Of a stretch of DNA of 64,000 bases, positions 39,884 through 53,099 are shown piece after piece. Under the pieces are notes generated by a model. The model saw only the letters and a list, made by a program, of their open reading frames with translations, was not told the origin of the DNA and searched no databases. The stretch lies in the NCBI RefSeq assembly GCF_963678635.1, contig NC_087068.1, forward strand, positions 47,385,785-47,449,784, in the 5' to 3' direction. The position numbers and the translations under genes were made by a program. The first letter of the stretch is position 1. Each line of letters begins with the position of its first letter. The stretch comes from Symsagittifera roscoffensis. Its lineage: Eukaryota; Xenacoelomorpha; Acoela; Convolutidae.

Positions 39884-42800
39884 GTAACATAGACAAATCA
39901 TGATACCTATATAAAATTAGAGTAGTTGGTCGCAGTGCTGGAAGCATGGAATGTTCCAAAGAACTACTGTTAGCTTACAAAAACAAAAACAATATTCTTT
40001 ATAATTCCTGTTGCTTTTTTATTTCAAGTGCAGCCCGAAAAGATAGTTTTTCAATCTACTAAATAATCAGCCATGTTACAAGTGTTTTCTAAAAAACAAT
40101 TCATTATTTTGCCAAAGTGAAGATCAAAATTATCTGTTCCTTGAAATAATGTAATCTATGTAGCAAAGAAATCCAAACAGCTTTTGGAAATGCCCATTTT
40201 TGAAGCTTTTTAAAGAAATGTCTTACTTAAAAAAGTTTCTTAAACCTAATCATATATCAGAGGCGCATTTATATGGTACAACACTTAAACCCACCTGCGC
40301 AATCATATTTTTAGGAGACTTGCGATACATCACCAACAAGCTAGCATGTCAAGCTAGCCTACAGAAAATGAGACAATCGCACAAAGTCAAAAACTTTTTT
40401 CAAGAAAACGTCCGGAAAAGTTAGATCCAAAAAAATTATTAACCGTCTTAATTCTACACTCACGGGACATAAAATTTGCCACTTTTTGCTTTCAGCAAAC
40501 AAATGAACGGATTTTTTTTTTAATTTTTTTTTTGAAAATATTAACGAAATAGGATTGAAACTTTGACACATTCTAGATGAAACTATTTGGATGGAGCTTA
40601 CCGGATGAAATAATGAGAAAGCTTAATTTGAAGGCATAAAATAGCCAGTATAACCAAAAATATTTTGAGAGGTGTGGAAACATTCTTGCTCTGGAAACAT
40701 TATTGCTAAAAAAACAAGGAACGTGAATTTATGGGATCAAGCCGGTTCTTTGGGAAGCTAATAGTTTTCGCTTAGCATCTCCGCAGAAGACAAACGACAG
40801 AAAAAAAGTCGAAAACTTTACTGGCTCCGGTGGTTAAAATTTTATAAGAAATTTTGCACTGATGATCGAAAGAGGAAAACAAAAGAACTGTTTCAATTGA
40901 TATTATAGAAAAATGACTACTTCGATCCATGTACAGGTTTCTCATAAGCTGTTTTGTTGTCTCTAATTTTTGTCCAAAATTCTGATATAAGCGCCCAAGA
41001 TCTTTTAAAATCAATTTAGTGAAAACAGATAGACCATTTTTTGACGCCGGATTAATTAACTTTTTAAATTTTTTATCTGTGATTTTTCCGCGGCATAGAG
41101 ACTAAGTTCAGATCATCAACTTACCAAAGAACCAGTTTGAGCCCATAAATTCAAATTCAAATGCCTTGAAACTTAAATCTGTCAACATCCGATTCAGTAG
41201 GCTCCTTTAAAATATTTTCATCTAGCAAAAGTCAAAGTTTTAATCCTTTATCTATACAATTCGCAGAGAAAACGTTAAAAACGTGAAGGTAAAAATTCAA
41301 TCGTTTGCTCCTTGAAATCAAAAAAATTGCAACTTCAATGTCCTGTGACTTACATTGAAGCATTTGCTAGTATTGACTAGTGGCAGGGGCGGATCTAGGG
41401 TTTTTTGAAGAAGGCGCGGATTTTCAAAATAATTTGAAATTTTATCAATCTTTTTTTTTACTTCGACCTAATTGATTTTCCGAGCTCTCACAAATCCCTA
41501 TAAAAACTTATTGTGATCAAAGTTTCTAAGCCGCAGGCAAAACTTTGAAAAGACAGGCCAGAAAAGATGTTTTTGGCACTTTTTAGAAAATTTTGACCAA
41601 AAAAATTGGCGTCTTTTCGGCGCGCGCTTCCCCATTCAATTTATTATATATTGGCAACAAAGGCGCCTTCAGAAAAATTTAGGGTCCGTCAGCCAAAAAT
41701 GGAGATCTCAAAATAGTACAGAGAGGACCTTCACCCTAACATACGCTGGTGACTTGTAGCCAGTAAATAAATTTGAATTTTCATGAAACTGAGCATGTCA
41801 CCAGCACATCAGCATCACAAATGGCTCGAGTGTTTTTCATAAACAAGCTGCTAACCCCCCCCCCCCCCTCGAGAAAATCCTAAATACGCGCCTGGTTCGG
41901 CAATTTACAAGAAAAAAAGTCTGTCCTTAATTGAATACGCTTGCTAATCGAAACCGTAAAAGCAGCTCAAAACGTTTGCATTAGATTTGTTCTTCAGGAA
42001 TTCGGAAACAATTTTATCGGCGCAGAATTGAAAAAGCGACTGATTACTCATCAATTCCTTTTGGGCCACTCGGCGGAAAACCAACCAAAACATCTGAGCT
42101 CAGGGCAAGTTACATAGCTGCGAAAGAGTACACCCCCTTGTCACCAGGAGTGGACACAAGCATCAAAGCATATAGGGGTCCCATAGATTACAACTCTAGT
42201 TTCACCCGAATGCGAAAATATGTAGCCGACGAAAACAATCGAAGTGCTTCAGTCACCCCCTCGCCCGAAAACAAAATTCATAAAAGTTCCACAAACTCAA
42301 TTTTAAAAAGGCCGCAGTCTAAATTTAAACTCAAGCCAAAAGCGGCAGCAAAATCTTCCGCAAGACGTAAAAAAGCTTTAGCTGCAAATATTAATTTGAG
42401 AAATGCTGCTAGAAATTTACGAAATTTTGCCAGTGGTGCGCCAAGGATTCACCGAAACGGACTGAAATCGCGAATCGAAGACGAGACTGAAAATCAAAAA
42501 TTCCGAAGTGTTAGGTTCGATTCCGCTGCATCTGAATCGTTTTCAAATATGCTTTCGGTACCGGTTCCAACTTTTCCCGATATCCGAGCACTTGAAAAAG
42601 CGCGCGAAATTGCTAAGCGACACAAACTTCGTGATATCATCCCAGCGGAGCCACCCGAAAAAGACGACTCACCGCCCCGACCGATGTCGCCTATAAAATC
42701 GGCACAATCATCAACTGCCCGAAGCAATCCGACAAACTCAACAGAGTCGGAGCTAATTGTGACAGAGTTTAGAGAAGTTTTAAACTCAAAACCAACCGAA

Positions 42801-42902
42801 GACGAAAAACCAAAGACAGCTCCGATTGCCAAACAAACTTCTGAACTGGATCAGTTTTTGAGAGGCACTACAAACTTAGTTCAAGCTAAAGGGGACTTCT
42901 AA
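39533..42902 (+). CDS. Gene B (or alternative 3' end of gene A): acidic then basic nuclear-looking protein, three exons
   Basis: Exons 39533-39883, 40315-40419 and 41998-42902 (stop TAA). All junctions are phase 1. The chain encodes at least 453 residues: an acidic DDEDEED start with Asn/Tyr/Gly; a short Lys/Gln/Arg segment; then a long basic Lys/Arg/Ala/Ser region and a Ser/Pro/Glu tail. No domain was recognised. No start codon fits upstream of the first exon. The incoming phase equals the phase leaving gene A at 38585, so the exons could replace gene A's last exon. The alternative is an independent gene with an unfound first exon. A nuclear role is inferred only from the basic clusters. Confidence 0.5.
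40315..40419 (+). CDS. Gene B exon 2
   Basis: Acceptor ATATTTTTAG|GA, donor AAAA|GTTAGA (weak), phase 1 to 1. About 35 residues, Lys/Gln-rich and probably helical. If unspliced it stops at the TAG three bases on, giving an alternative end. Confidence 0.45.
41387..41893. mobile_element. GGCGGATCTAGG-type MITE in the gene B intron
   Basis: The left GGGGCGGATCTAGGG and right CCTAAATACGCGCC ends are inverse to each other, with a C-tract just inside the right end. Same family as 19215-19578, but longer. TSD unclear. Confidence 0.5.
41998..42902 (+). CDS. Gene B terminal exon (basic, then Ser/Pro/Glu-rich)
   Basis: Acceptor GTTCTTCAG|GA (phase 1), open to TAA at 42900-42902. About 300 residues: an Arg-rich start (YRRR), a conserved-looking Gly/Pro/Tyr segment, a Lys/Arg/Ala-rich middle resembling a bipartite nuclear signal, and an acidic Ser/Pro tail. 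Reading from the acceptor adds ~46 residues before the first listed in-frame start. The last 92 codons are duplicated downstream. Confidence 0.65.
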
Positions 42903-44275
42903 CGCCATTTTTTCGAGAGAGAAGAAAATCTCTGGGAAACGCATAAACCATTGGAGCATAATGTAGTTTAATATTTTGTAATAATATTATTTTATTTTCC
43001 ATATGACTCGAAAACAAAGAATCTCATACTTCCTCAAACTCTATTCTTTCCGGCCTCCGAAAAGAGTTCTAAAGATGGCTGAAAGCATTTTAATGTATGA
43101 AATGGTCCTTTTATTCTGGACACCTAGTTTTGGAAGAGTCAGCTAGTGCTTTTTGATCTAATCGGGTTGAGAAAACTTTGCAGTATGTCAAAATGGAGTG
43201 CAAAAGTGTTTCTCGAAACAAATTAATTTTGGTGTGTCAATTTTTTTGTCGATTTTGTTTCCAACCTGCCCACGAACTTGCAAATGTTTTGTTTTCATAA
43301 CTTTTTTTATGAGTGTGCATGAATTTTCGCTATGAGTCAAATTATGTGTTCAAGTTTGTTAACTTAATCAAGAAGTAAAACTTTTTTTTACCTTATGACA
43401 ACATTCAATTATTAAAGGGAATGGTATACTTTCAACGACAAGAAAACTACTTCCGGTATTTGACATTAGTGCCAAGATTCACATATCGAGCAAGCTGAGC
43501 TTCGCACCACTTGCGATGCAACAAGGGCCGAGTTAAAACAGCATGACGCTCAATAACTAGCAAAAAAAAGACTTCGAATGATGTTACCCTTGAAAAAGAA
43601 AGAACAAAAATCTCAAAAAGTTTTTTTTAAGGATTTGAATTTGTAGATTTTTTGAGAGGTTCAAATGGGGTTGATTTTAAGCATTCAAAAACTGGCGCCA
43701 TGGTCTTATCGGTGTTAAAGTTAATTTCAAAATTTAAACAAATCAACGTATTAGGCAAACAAACAAACGGAATTAAGGCTGACAGCCAATAAGCTGAAAA
43801 TCAGAAGAAATATTTCGACAAAATTTAAACGAAATAAAAAACACTTAAGCATCACATCGTATCCACGAGTGCAAATAAGTACTGAATGAAATGTGGTAGT
43901 CACAATTCGGAAACTAAACCGAAAGTTTAATCGACAGCCCTTAAGTCTGAAATCATCAGCAAAAAACGTCAGCATAATCTATAATTAAAGAGGTTGTTGT
44001 TGTTGTATTGACTTCTTCTCAGTAAACTGGAGGGCATTTTCATCCCTTTTCATGCGTTAGAAGGTTGTCCGTATAGTTCGACAACTAGCACAATCACAGC
44101 ACAGCTGCCATGTGCACATGTTGCTTCTTGTAAATCGTTCGTTCACTTATCTCCACATAAGGGCTAAAATTCGTTTTTTGAGGTTTTTAGAATATCGATA
44201 CGTCAATTCGGTTTGCGATTCATGCTGTCACAAAAAAAAATTCGTGTCTCGTTTTCTCGATTCGCGTTTTCTTCA

Positions 44276-44898
44276 GGTTAAAAATTTCTGCTATCCTGTT
44301 GGTGGTACGATAATTGATTGGAATTCTGATGTTGTGTTCGCTTTGATCTTCGCTTAATTTTGACAATAGTAGTAAGTTTTTCAAATGCAAGTAGAGTGGG
44401 AGCGGTAGGACACTCCGCAGGCGTAGCTGGTCCGTGTAGTCTCGTTGGAAAGGGATATTTCCTAAGATCCATTTGATAATCCTCTTTTGAAACGACTATT
44501 TTTTTCAAGTCTTGTCTTGAAGGGGCTGAGCAGTGTGTTCCGTAGAGAAGTATTGGCAAAAAAATAGATTTGTACAGTCGTAGTTTTAGGAAAGTGTTTG
44601 TATTGTAGGCTACGTTTCTACGTAGGCAGTAGAGAAATCTGTTTTCAGGCGTTCATTTATGTGAGTACTCCAATTCAGGTTTTTGCTGACATAAACTCAT
44701 AGATCTTCTATACTTGTTTTGTTGCTCAAGTGTGATTCCATTTAGAATCAGACTGTTCAAACTTCCTCGAAAGTTATTTTGTGCGCATTTAACTATTGCT
44801 AACTTCATATTTTTTCCATGAACCCAATACTTAATTTCTTTTAAGTCGCACTGAACTTCGTTTGTTTTGTTGATGGCCAGGATTTTCAGATCGTCTGC
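44276..44898 (-). pseudogene. Non-LTR reverse transcriptase remnant, first copy
   Basis: The minus-strand reading shows the C-terminal RT region (LLYGTHCSAPSRQ...) with frameshifts. It stops at the duplication junction just after the ADD-type catalytic motif. It is a paralogue of 46505-47460 produced by the tandem duplication and cannot encode an enzyme. Confidence 0.7.
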
Positions 44899-44901
44899 AA
44901 A

Positions 44902-45177
44902 CTTCGTGATATCATCCCAGCGGAGCCACCCAAAAAAGACGACTCACCGCCCCGACTGATGTCGCCTATAAAATCGGAACAGTCATCAACTGCCCGAAGC
45001 AATCCGACAAACTCAACAGAGAGGGAGCTAATTGTGACAGAGTTTAGAGAAGTTTTAAACTCAAAACCAACCGAAGACGAAAAACCAAAGACAGCTCCGA
45101 TTGCCAAACAAACTTCTGAACTGGATCAGTTTTTGAGAGGCACTACAAACTTAGTTCAAGCTGAAGGGGACTTCTAA
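44902..45177 (+). pseudogene. Duplicated 3' end of gene B
   Basis: 92 codons in frame to TAA, differing from the original by a few residues (for example E to K, P to L, A to E, K to E). No acceptor in the right phase precedes it: the nearest, ATTTTCAG at 44889, gives phase 0 rather than 1. It is therefore probably not used. Its downstream AATAAA (45289) is AACAAA in the original copy. Confidence 0.75.
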
Positions 45178-46504
45178 CGCGATTTTTACGAGAGAGAAGA
45201 AAATCTCTTGGAAACCCATAAACCATTGAAGCATAATATAGTTTACTATTTTGTAAAAAATATTATTTTATTTTCCATATGACTCGAAAATAAAGAATCT
45301 CATACTTCCTCAAACTCTATTCTTTCTGGCCTCCGAAAAGAGTTCTAAAGATGGCTGAAAGCATTTTAATGTATGAAATGGTCCTTTTATTCTGGACACC
45401 TAGTTTTGGAAGAGTCAGCTAGTGCTTTTTGATCTAATCGGGTTGAGAAAACTTTGCAGTATGTCAAAATGGAGTGCAAAAGTGTTTCTCGAAACAAATT
45501 AATTTTGGTGTGTCAATTTTTTTGTCGATTTTGTTTCCAACCTGCCCACGAACTTGCAAATGTTTTGTTTTCATAACTTTTTTTATGAGTGTGCATGAAT
45601 TTTCGCTATGAGTCAAATTATGTGTTCAAGTTTGTTAACTTAATCAAGAAGTAAAACTTTTTTTTACCTTATGACAACATTCAATTATTAAAGGGAATGG
45701 TATACTTTCAACGACAAGAAAACTACTTCCGGTATTTGACATTAGTGCCAAGATTCACATATCGAGCAAGCTGAGCTTCGCACCACTTGCGATGCAACAA
45801 GGGCCGAGTTAAAACAGCATGACGCTCAATAACTAGCAAAAAAAAGACTTCGAATGATGTTACCCTTGAAAAAGAAAGAACAAAAATCTCAAAAAGTTTT
45901 TTTTAAGGATTTGAATTTGTAGATTTTTTGAGAGGTTCAAATGGGGTTGATTTTAAGCATTCAAAAACTGGCGCCATGGTCTTATCGGTGTTAAAGTTAA
46001 TTTCAAAATTTAAACAAATCAACGTATTAGGCAAACAAACCAACGGAATTAAGGCTGACAGCCAATAAGCTGAAAATCAGAAGAAATATTTCGACAAAAT
46101 TTAAACGAAATAAAAAACACTTAAGCATCACATCGTATCCACGAGTGCAAATAAGTACTGAATGAAATGTGGTAGTCACAATTCGGAAACTAAACCGAAA
46201 GTTTAATCGACAGCCCTTAAGTCTAAAATCATCAGCAAAAAACGTCAGCATAATCTATAATTAAAGAGGTTGTTGTTGTTGTATTGACTTCTTCTCAGTA
46301 AACTGGAGGGCATTTTCATCCCTTTTCATGCGTAAGAAGGTTGTCCGTATAGTTCGACAACTAGCACAATCACAGCACAGCTGCCATGTGCACATGTTGC
46401 TCTTGAAAATCGTTCGTTCACGTATCTCCACATAAGGGCTAAAATTCGTTTTTTGAGGATTTTAGAATATCGATAATCCACGTGTACGTCAATTCGGTTT
46501 GCGA

Positions 46505-47460
46505 TTCATGCTATCCCAAAAATGAATTCGTGTCTCGTTTTCTCGATTCGCGTTTTCTTCAGGTTAAATATTTCTGATATCCTGTTGGTGGTACGATATT
46601 TGATTGGAATTCTGATGTTGTGTTCGCTTTGATCTTCGCTTAATTTTGACAAGAGTAGTAAGTTTTTCAATTGCAAGTAGAGTGGGAGCGGTAGGATATT
46701 CCGAAGGCGTAGCTGGTCCGTGTAGTCTCGTTGGAAAGGGAGATTTCCTAAGATCCATTTGATAATCCTCTTTTGAAACGACTCTATTTTTTTCAACTCT
46801 TGTCTTGAGGGGGCTGAGCAGTGTGTTCCGTAGAGAAGTATTGGCAATAAAATAGATTTGTACAATCGTAGTTTTACGAAAGTGTTCGTATTGTAGGCTA
46901 CGTTTCTTGGTAGGCAGTAGAGAAATCTGTTTTCAGGCGTTCATTTATGTTAGTACTCCAATTCAGGTTTTTGCTGACATGAACTCCTAGATCTTCTATC
47001 CTTGTTTTTTTGCTCAAGTGTGATTCCATTTAGAATCAGACTGTTCAAACTTCCTCGAAAGTTATTTTGTGCACATTTAACTATTGCTAACTGCATATTT
47101 TTCCCATGAAGCCAATACTCAATTTCTTTTAAGTCGCACTGAACTTCGTTTGTTTTGTTGGTGGCCAGGATTTTCAGATCGTCTGCGAAGATGAAAGGTT
47201 CACTGAATCTGAATATACCGGGAAGATCATATATGAAGATGCAGAACAACAGGGGCCCCAAAAGTGACCCCTGGGGGACTCAAAATAGTTATTTATCGTT
47301 TGACAGATGCAGTGAATCCGATACGAACAAATTTTTTGCGTTTGTGCAAGTATTCGTATAGAATTTCCAGTAAGCAACCTTTTACACCAATACAGTTTAA
47401 TTTTTCTTGTAAGAGTTTGTGTGGTACTCTGTCGAAAGCTTTTAAGAAATGCAACTGGGT
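46505..47460 (-). pseudogene. Non-LTR retrotransposon reverse transcriptase fragment (CR1/Jockey-like)
   Basis: On the minus strand the RT motifs appear in order: AFDRVPH-type motif A near 47430, PQGSLLGPLLF near 47265, FADDLKIL near 47185, and the typical post-catalytic LLYG...RQ segment near 46840-46780. The frame is broken by at least one stop (before the PQGS motif) and one frameshift (near 47010). No endonuclease domain or 5' end is present, so it is a dead 5'-truncated copy. The class is inferred from motif style only. Confidence 0.8.
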
Positions 47461-47479
47461 ATATCAAAAAGTATGAAAA

Positions 47480-50250
47480 CAGTTTTGAAAACATATGCAA
47501 AACAAAAGAATGCGACGTTTCCATTGGAAGAAACTTAACCAAGCGTTAACAAAGCTAAAAAAAACCTGACCAGAAAAATTTGAAAAAAAAACAAGAAAAT
47601 TCATGTCCAATTCTCCCTCAGTCACAAACACAGGCACAAAAAAATTCTCGTCAAACGGCGCAAAATGAGTCTACTAAGCATATGAAATAGGCTAAGCCCT
47701 ATAAAATCGAAGAAAAAGGCAAAAAAAAAAATTTAAACCAACATAGAATGAAGCAAACTTCAAAATAGACGGACAATTAAAACATGCACAAAATATGCTC
47801 AAAATTTGCATGAGAGGACCAGGATTTGCAACAAAGGTAGTGTTATGAATTCTGACGCCAGTATCAATTACCAGAGATACGTTTCTTGTCAGCCACAGTA
47901 TGTTCAAGCTACAACGCATTCAGTTTTGTCAACATCGTAAATCAAACAGAATATGGGAATTTTACTGTTGTTATCAGTGAACGAAGCGAAGATATTTATT
48001 TAAGTCGAAAGGTTTATAATTTAGTCGCGAAAGCTTTCCGAAAAATTTTTACGCTAAACTTGAACTTTTTGCGGTTTCAATTTCCTATTATTTACAAAAT
48101 CAATTAAAACTAATATTGTAATATGAAATAAAAAAAAAACGTGAAGGACTTTTAGTTGAAAGTGAAAATCAAAGTCGAGATTTTCCAGCGGAAAAACCTT
48201 ACAATCCACTTCTCTTCAATTATTTCAATTTCCTTGAGTTTATTGTTGTTTTTCGAAAGGTATGTTGGCTATGTTTTTTTTGAACCTTAGGAATTAGAAG
48301 TAAAAACGGCTTCCATGACTCGTGAAAATTATAAAATGATAAAATCTGAATTTCGGTATCCCTTTTTTAATTATTTACTTTAATTACAAAAGGCTATAAA
48401 ATACAATTACTAACAATCTATTGGATGTTCCCTTTAGAATAATTAAAAACCACTTTGGAAAAAAAATGCAGAAATTTCATCCGATTTTCAGTAGGAACAC
48501 TTAAGTCTAACAACACAAACAAGAGGGCAAAATAAATTCATTTGCATCCTATTTTGGTGTTAAAGTTTTTAAAAAATATTTGAAAATGGCTATCAACTAA
48601 AAAACGTGCAATCTGCTGAAAAAAATTTCCGCAGAGCTGAATATTCACTTAGCAAACACAAGCGAGCAAAAGGTAAAGAATAGCATTTGGAGAAAGGTAA
48701 AAAAGAGAAATAAGGAACTCAAAGACATTAATAAGCCTCGCAAACAACGAGCGACATAATCTTGAAAACAAATTGCTAAAACTTGACGAAAATGCTCAAT
48801 TTGATTTGCGAGTTAGGTTTGAAAAAAATGGGCTCACTGGTTGGCTTTTGTATGTATGAAAAAACTATTCCAAAAGTTTTGATTTTTTCAAAAATATGCT
48901 CGGTATGCAGAAAGTAGTCAGATGTCACTACAAAAAAAATGTTTTTGAATCAGAAAAAACCAGAAAAAGAAAACTCACCTATAATGTGGCAACTTAATCA
49001 AAAAAGCACGATGAAGGCCAACAAAACATATTCCTTAAATCCGGAAGACAATTTGCTTTAAAAAATTGTGGACTTCTAGCACTACGCAAAGGCTGATTAA
49101 TTTCAAACAAATGCCATATTTATGAACTGAGCTTCAAGTTGAAGCTAGAACGCAGAGGTTGAAGTTGAAACTAAAAAGCAGAGGTGAAGCGAACTCCACT
49201 TGCGATAGAACACTTAAATGGCTAATAAACTAGTCGAAAAAGCTAGACAAAAACTACTGCGTCGAGTTTTTAAATTGTAAATGAATGAACATCAATCAAA
49301 GTCTTTACAGGTCCGTCTCGAGAAATTCAATTGGCAAAAAAATGGATATACGCAATCTGTAAAGATATACATGGATATACGGGAAAATACTCATTTACTT
49401 TTAAGCGAGACATAAGCGAAAAAAAAATAGTGCCGACGCAATCAGCCGACAAAAGAATTCATCAATTCTGACAAAACGCATTTGTCGGAAAAATAGTTAA
49501 CAGACAATTGGATACAGAGATCAAGTTGCACTTAGCAAAAAAACTATCGAAAAAGGAAGTTTATTTTTCCAAATTTTTCTAATCCCACGCTATGTTAAGT
49601 ACAATTGAACTATTTCTTGTCTAGTTACGCAATAAAAAACTAAGTACCTTGCTGCATTGAAAATTGTGATAAATTTATGTTGTATTTTTTGCCAATTTAC
49701 GCGATAATACCATTGGAAACAAAATTGGAAATAATCACTACGCTCGCAAATGGCTCCTTTTACCTTTAATTCAGTAAATGATTAATCACCCGATAACTTT
49801 ATTTCAAACTATTTTAAAGTTGGCAGCGTTTCGATTAAGCTGAGCCAGCTAGACAAATCCAAGTGAAAAAAGAGCAAAAACCAGTTGAAATAAAGCAAGA
49901 AAACGGTTAAAAAAAACTTTTGCTATGTTTGCTATAAAAGAGCCACCAAATGAGCACTTTTATCTGCAAAGTAGTTGGCAAAAAAGGTGCTTCGTATTAT
50001 TAATTAGACTCCGCTTGTTTGAGTAAACCCCATAAATTTGTATACAATTTTGAAACCAAAACTATATCTGACTGTTTTCCGCCGTTTGTTCTGGGAGAGC
50101 GTTATTTCATTTCCATATCGTAAGTTTTATTCAAGCCAGTGCAAAAAGAACAAAGCTTCTCCAGAACAATAATTTAGGTTTTTCTTTCATAACGAAAATA
50201 AATTGCTGTGCAAAATTGCTGATAACAATAGCTTAAAAAACGCTACTTTT
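47480..50250. other. No gene seen
   Basis: AT-rich sequence with short chance ORFs only. A fragment of the family-5 repeat in reverse orientation lies near 48180-48280. Nothing has coding composition or paired splice sites. Confidence 0.4.
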
Positions 50251-50934
50251 TCGAGAACCAGAAGATATTGGAGTTTCATCTGACTGAACTCACTAACTCA
50301 TGGAGTAACACTTTATCAGTCAACTTTTTTGAAAGAAACGACAATCAAGAGATAGACCGACAAACATTTTTATCGAACATAGCCAACAGACAGTTAAAAA
50401 AGAATCATAGAAAGCAAGAAATTAATTTACTTTCTTTTAAACTTAATCAAGCCCTTTGAATTTCGAGAGCAATTTGCGATTGACACTTCTGTTTAAAATA
50501 GCTCAATTTGAGAAAACTGGATCAAAATGTATAGTTTTCATTCCACTGTGTAATCTGAATATTATGATCCACTAACCAAATTAGAAGTCGATCACGTTTT
50601 TTCGAGACTTTTGACATTTTTGCTGTTGGAAAGTGGAGTGTGCCTTCCTTTTAACAAAAGAAATGAATTGAACTGAGAAATAATTCAAAAGTCTAACCGC
50701 TGAAAAAAAGTTGATTTTTATATTATCAGTTGTAACTCATAACTCCAAATAGATTTCTAGAGGCAGGTTGTATGATTATTGAGTTATAACAGATTTATTT
50801 CAAAATGTTGGAAAACGGGACAATTTTACTAAATCATCCATAGCTCGAAGACAAAGTATTTGTCTTTCATACTCACAACTCTCGTTAGAGTAAAATTTAT
50901 TTGATTTAGCTAAACGTTTTAATGAAGAGCATAG

Positions 50935-51345
50935 CCAACAAAATTTGAAATGGTTCAATGAAAACAATTAAACAAAAAAAAACTTTGAAAAATTTCAACT
51001 TCAGAATTTCAACGAAAAAAAATAGTTGCCCTGAAAGCTCTCGTAGTTTCTAGAACAAATTACGATTGGCACTTTTCCGATAAAATTTACCCAATTTGAG
51101 AAACCTGGATCGATAGGTAAATTTTTATTTCGCTGGGAAATCTGAAATTAATTTCCATTTTCCATATTAGAAGTCGATCACTTCTTTCGTGACCTTTTAA
51201 TTTTCGCTGTTCGATAGTGGAATTTGCCTTTCTTTTAACAAAGAAAGTGACCTCAACTTAAAAAGTAATTTAAAGTCAAATTGCGAAAAATTGAAATTGA
51301 TCCTGAACAAAGTTTACGACGACTGTTCCTGAAAAAAACTAATAG
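50935..51345 (+). repeat. Family-5 dispersed repeat
   Basis: Shares with 50250-50800, 56838-57327 and 62218-62695 the boxes CATAGCCAACA, CCAATTTGAGAAA(A/C)CTGGATC and AGAAGTCGATCACTT. The terminal hairpin is degraded here. Confidence 0.55.
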
Positions 51346-51700
51346 ATAATCGCGACTTGTATAAGAGTCTGAACTACATTCATCCATTCTACATTCTTAA
51401 ACACTCCATATTAATATTGACTATGAAAATAAATTTCAAACTTCTAATCCCACCTCGGTTACCTATACCTAGTCGGGCTTATTTTTATTATTATTATTTT
51501 TTCAGGAACAGTGGTAAAATTTGTTCAGGATCAAATTTACTTTTTCGAGGTTTGACTTTTGATTACTCTAAGTTTCGAAGTTTGACTTTTAAGTTCAGTT
51601 CACTTCCTTTGTTAAAAGGAAGGCAAACTTAACTTGCAAACAGCGAAAGTTAGAAGTTCACGAAAGAAGTGTTCTAGTTTCGAACACAAGCACTTCGCAT

Positions 51701-52220
51701 ACACAAGCAAAAATATGACCGATAATGCTACTGGCAAAAACTCAATGGGTGAAACTAAGAGTCTACAAAATTCATAAGTGAGGCACGCTATTTATCAGTC
51801 TACATAATTGCTAAGTGACGCAAGCCAATTATGACGCATTAGCAGTACCAGTCAATTTGAAAAAAGAAAGAAACTTACCAACTAACATGCCTCAATTTAT
51901 AGAGCGGACCATTTTAACTAGGATACGAAAAATTTCATTGAAAACATCTGACCCTGCCAAGGTTCGAACCCTCTTATTTTGCTGCTGGTCTCCTTCCCTA
52001 CCTCTACGCCACAGATCCATGATTCCTTAAAGCTAAAGTGCTATTTGTAATATAATAGTCTGCGTTAATTTCCTTAGGATTGGCTGTACTTAATCGCTGG
52101 TTATTGATCTTATGCATATACTGCAATAAAAAGAGCACTTTCAAAAAGAGCAAAAATATTTGCGACTTAGGTTGGTAAAAAAAAGAGTTCGGAATATCAT
52201 ACTAGCTTTGCTTGTATAAA
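51701..52220 (-). mobile_element. Family-4 element with internal tRNA-like promoter
   Basis: Starts ACACAAGCAAA and ends TAGCTTTGCTTGTATAA, inverse to the start. On the minus strand it contains an A box (TGGCGTAGAGG) and B box (GGTTCGAACC) about 30 bp apart at 51955-52015. This combination suggests a tRNA-derived SINE-like element with palindromic ends. Confidence 0.6.
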
Positions 52221-53099
52221 TAAAATAAGCAATACGCAATTTTCAATGAGGTGTTATGAATGAACATCCTCTTAAGCCTGGTCAAATAAGTTTATAGAGG
52301 ATTGAATTAAATCATGTCGGAATATAACAAAGCTTGCCGAGCAAAATTAGTATGGCTTATCAGCTCTGCCGAAACCCTAGAATGGCCATATTCAGCAAAA
52401 TTCGGAGCATTTTTGGAAAGTTTTGGCCAAAATCTGAGTACATTACTGGTGAAAAGAAATATAAAATGATTTGTCGATGATTTCTTTATTGTATTAGTTT
52501 AGAATCATAAATGTACATTTTAAAATTGTTTACAAATCAAAAAGAACTTTTATAAGGAATTCAGTTATTTGAAATAAGGTATTGGAAAAATTGGATAATG
52601 AATAAGAATTAAATATATCGAGTGGCAAATGGCAAAATAATGAATTAAAACGCCGAGAAATTTTTGGTTGAAAAGCGTTTCAAAATTCGTGAACCAAATT
52701 TTACATCGATGAGACTTAAACATTTGAAACGCAGGAAGATACTCATGAAACGTAGGACTACTTGTATTACAATTGAAATATAACAGTATTGTGTAAATGA
52801 GACTGAAGAGAGATTAGCGAAAATTAAGCAGACAGTTTGGCTAGCAGAACGTGTGAAACTAATGATTGTGAAGAATTTTTGTTGCGATTGCATCTCTATA
52901 CGAGCGCGTACAGTATATCAAAAAAAAACCAATGAAAATGATCATGTGCAAAAAAATTTATACTATTTCATAAATTTTGACTTCATGTAATGATATAATC
53001 ATGTTCAAAAACCGTCGCATCCGCTTTGTCTGCTTAAGTGTCGCAGAAAAATTAGTATTGTAATCTGTTTTTTGTTTCAATTTACACTTGAGTAAGGAA

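Larger units (their letters stand above)
42624..47173 (+). repeat. ~2.27-kb tandem duplication
   Basis: 42624-44898 is repeated from 44899 to about 47173 at an offset of 2,275 bp, with only scattered differences plus a few small indels. The unit holds the last ~280 bp of gene B, its 3' flank and an antisense reverse-transcriptase fragment. The junction GTCTGC|AAACTTCG joins LINE sequence directly to gene B coding sequence. Confidence 0.9.

Noticed and set aside
44898-45177. Duplicated gene B tail as a used alternative exon
   Set aside because: The only nearby acceptor gives phase 0 while the gene runs in phase 1.
47886-51632. Short ORFs (63-91 aa) in the 48-52 kb region
   Set aside because: AT-rich chance frames with no codon bias, homology or splice context.
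51955-52015. A functional tRNA gene on the minus strand
   Set aside because: A and B boxes are present but acceptor and anticodon stems do not pair well, and the same sequence recurs in dispersed repeats.
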